Assembly (NCBI GenBank): GCA_964420145.1
Contig: CAYQRB010000041.1
Coordinates: 1-6,258, forward strand
From: JAJTYI01 sp964420145
GTDB lineage: Bacteria; Patescibacteriota; Dojkabacteria; B142; OLB20
Direction of reading: 5' to 3'
DNA length: 6,258 nt
The notes under the pieces were generated by a model, which made no database searches, was not told the DNA's origin, and saw nothing but the letters and a program-made list of their open reading frames with translations. The translations under genes were made by a program, and so were the position numbers. Of this stretch, positions 6,043 to 6,258 are shown in pieces (positions within the stretch are counted from its first letter, which is position 1; each line of letters starts with the position of its first letter).

Positions 6043-6258
6043 ATGGTAATTGAAAATACAATCCCAAATAATAGAGAAAGTGTCCTAGATAGAACAGGGC
6101 CTTTTTTACATGGCCTTGAAACGATAACAGGTCGTGTGTTAGAAGGCGTACTAGGCTGGAAAAAGTCTCTTTCACATAGCCTTGAAACAATGACAGGTCA
6201 TGTGTTAGAAGGCGTACTAGGTTTGAAAGGGTCTTTGTCACAGGGTTTTGTGTCAGGC
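6043..6258 (+). CDS. 11-residue amphipathic repeat protein, 3' truncated by window edge; unknown function
   Basis: The frame from ATG 6043 is open for 72 codons to the last base of the window, so the gene continues beyond it. A TAA lies immediately upstream in frame (6040-6042), fixing ATG 6043 as the first possible start; there is no Shine-Dalgarno. After a polar N-terminus (MVIENTIPNNRES) the protein is built of consecutive 11-mers: VLDRTGPFLHG (14-24), LETITGRVLEG (25-35), VLGWKKSLSHS (36-46), LETMTGHVLEG (47-57), VLGLKGSLSQG (58-68), then FVSG. Two types alternate, giving a 22-residue unit. Hydrophobic residues fall at positions 1, 4 and 8 of each 11-mer almost without exception (R17 is the exception), a 3-4-4 spacing that predicts an amphipathic helix. 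No signal peptide or transmembrane segment is visible. Known 11-mer helices include synuclein-, apolipoprotein- and LEA-like proteins, so membrane-surface binding or a coiled coil is plausible. Family not recognised. Confidence 0.75.
   Translation, partial: MVIENTIPNNRESVLDRTGPFLHGLETITGRVLEGVLGWKKSLSHSLETMTGHVLEGVLGLKGSLSQGFVSG
6109..6240 (+). repeat. Two tandem 66-nt coding repeats (a third copy may begin at 6241)
   Basis: Copies 6109-6174 and 6175-6240 match at 56 of 66 positions by direct comparison, with a 21-nt identical block (6135-6155 and 6201-6221). Differences are single substitutions without indels, so the frame is kept. The unit encodes 22 residues, that is two 11-mers. The sequence after 6240 begins CAGGG rather than CATGG/CATAG and diverges quickly, so a third copy is only partly supported. 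The array may continue past the window. Confidence 0.85.

Noticed and set aside
6035..6241. Open frame on the minus strand across the 66-nt repeats, with its own repeated Leu/Phe-rich peptide
   Set aside because: The + strand frame has a clear amphipathic 11-residue pattern, an immediate upstream stop and a plausible promoter. The antisense frame stays open because the repeat unit is a multiple of three, so one open copy repeats without a stop. It would also end inside the divergent promoter spacer.

Overview
The window is AT-rich bacterial chromosome with tightly packed genes, standard stop codons and no in-frame TGA. I infer a small-genome member of the Patescibacteria/CPR, possibly Microgenomates-like. 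The reasons are the base composition, the near absence of Shine-Dalgarno sequences, and the pair of single-pass proteins with Thr/Pro linkers and 'FxYP' ectodomains, a style common in those genomes. There is no rRNA or other marker, so the lineage assignment is only suggestive.

Layout from left to right. Bases 1-122 hold the 3' end of an unrecognised + strand gene. After 25 nt comes a DegT/DnrJ/EryC1/StrS-type PLP sugar aminotransferase (148-1401), and after another 10 nt a membrane-anchored protein with a large extracytoplasmic part (1412-2758). These three probably form one operon of cell-surface or glycan character. Convergent to it, with an 11-nt gap, is a second single-pass membrane protein (2770-3504, minus strand) of the same general architecture. 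An AT-rich intergenic region (3505-3797) follows; it holds a perfect short palindrome and a GC-richer patch with a hairpin, but no gene I can support. A complete PcrA/UvrD-type superfamily 1 DNA helicase (3798-5939, minus strand) comes next.

The 103-nt spacer 5940-6042 is a divergent promoter region. To its right a + strand gene starts at 6043 and runs open off the window end. It encodes a protein of 11-residue amphipathic repeats arranged in 22-residue (66-nt) units. This is the least ordinary item in the window. It is only visible as a partial frame, and part of it is mirrored by a spurious antisense frame.

Functionally, the left half looks like surface polysaccharide synthesis plus surface-exposed proteins, and the helicase is a housekeeping repair/replication gene. 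The repeat protein is of unknown function and may be membrane-surface binding or coiled-coil. I saw no mobile element, CRISPR array, tRNA or rRNA.
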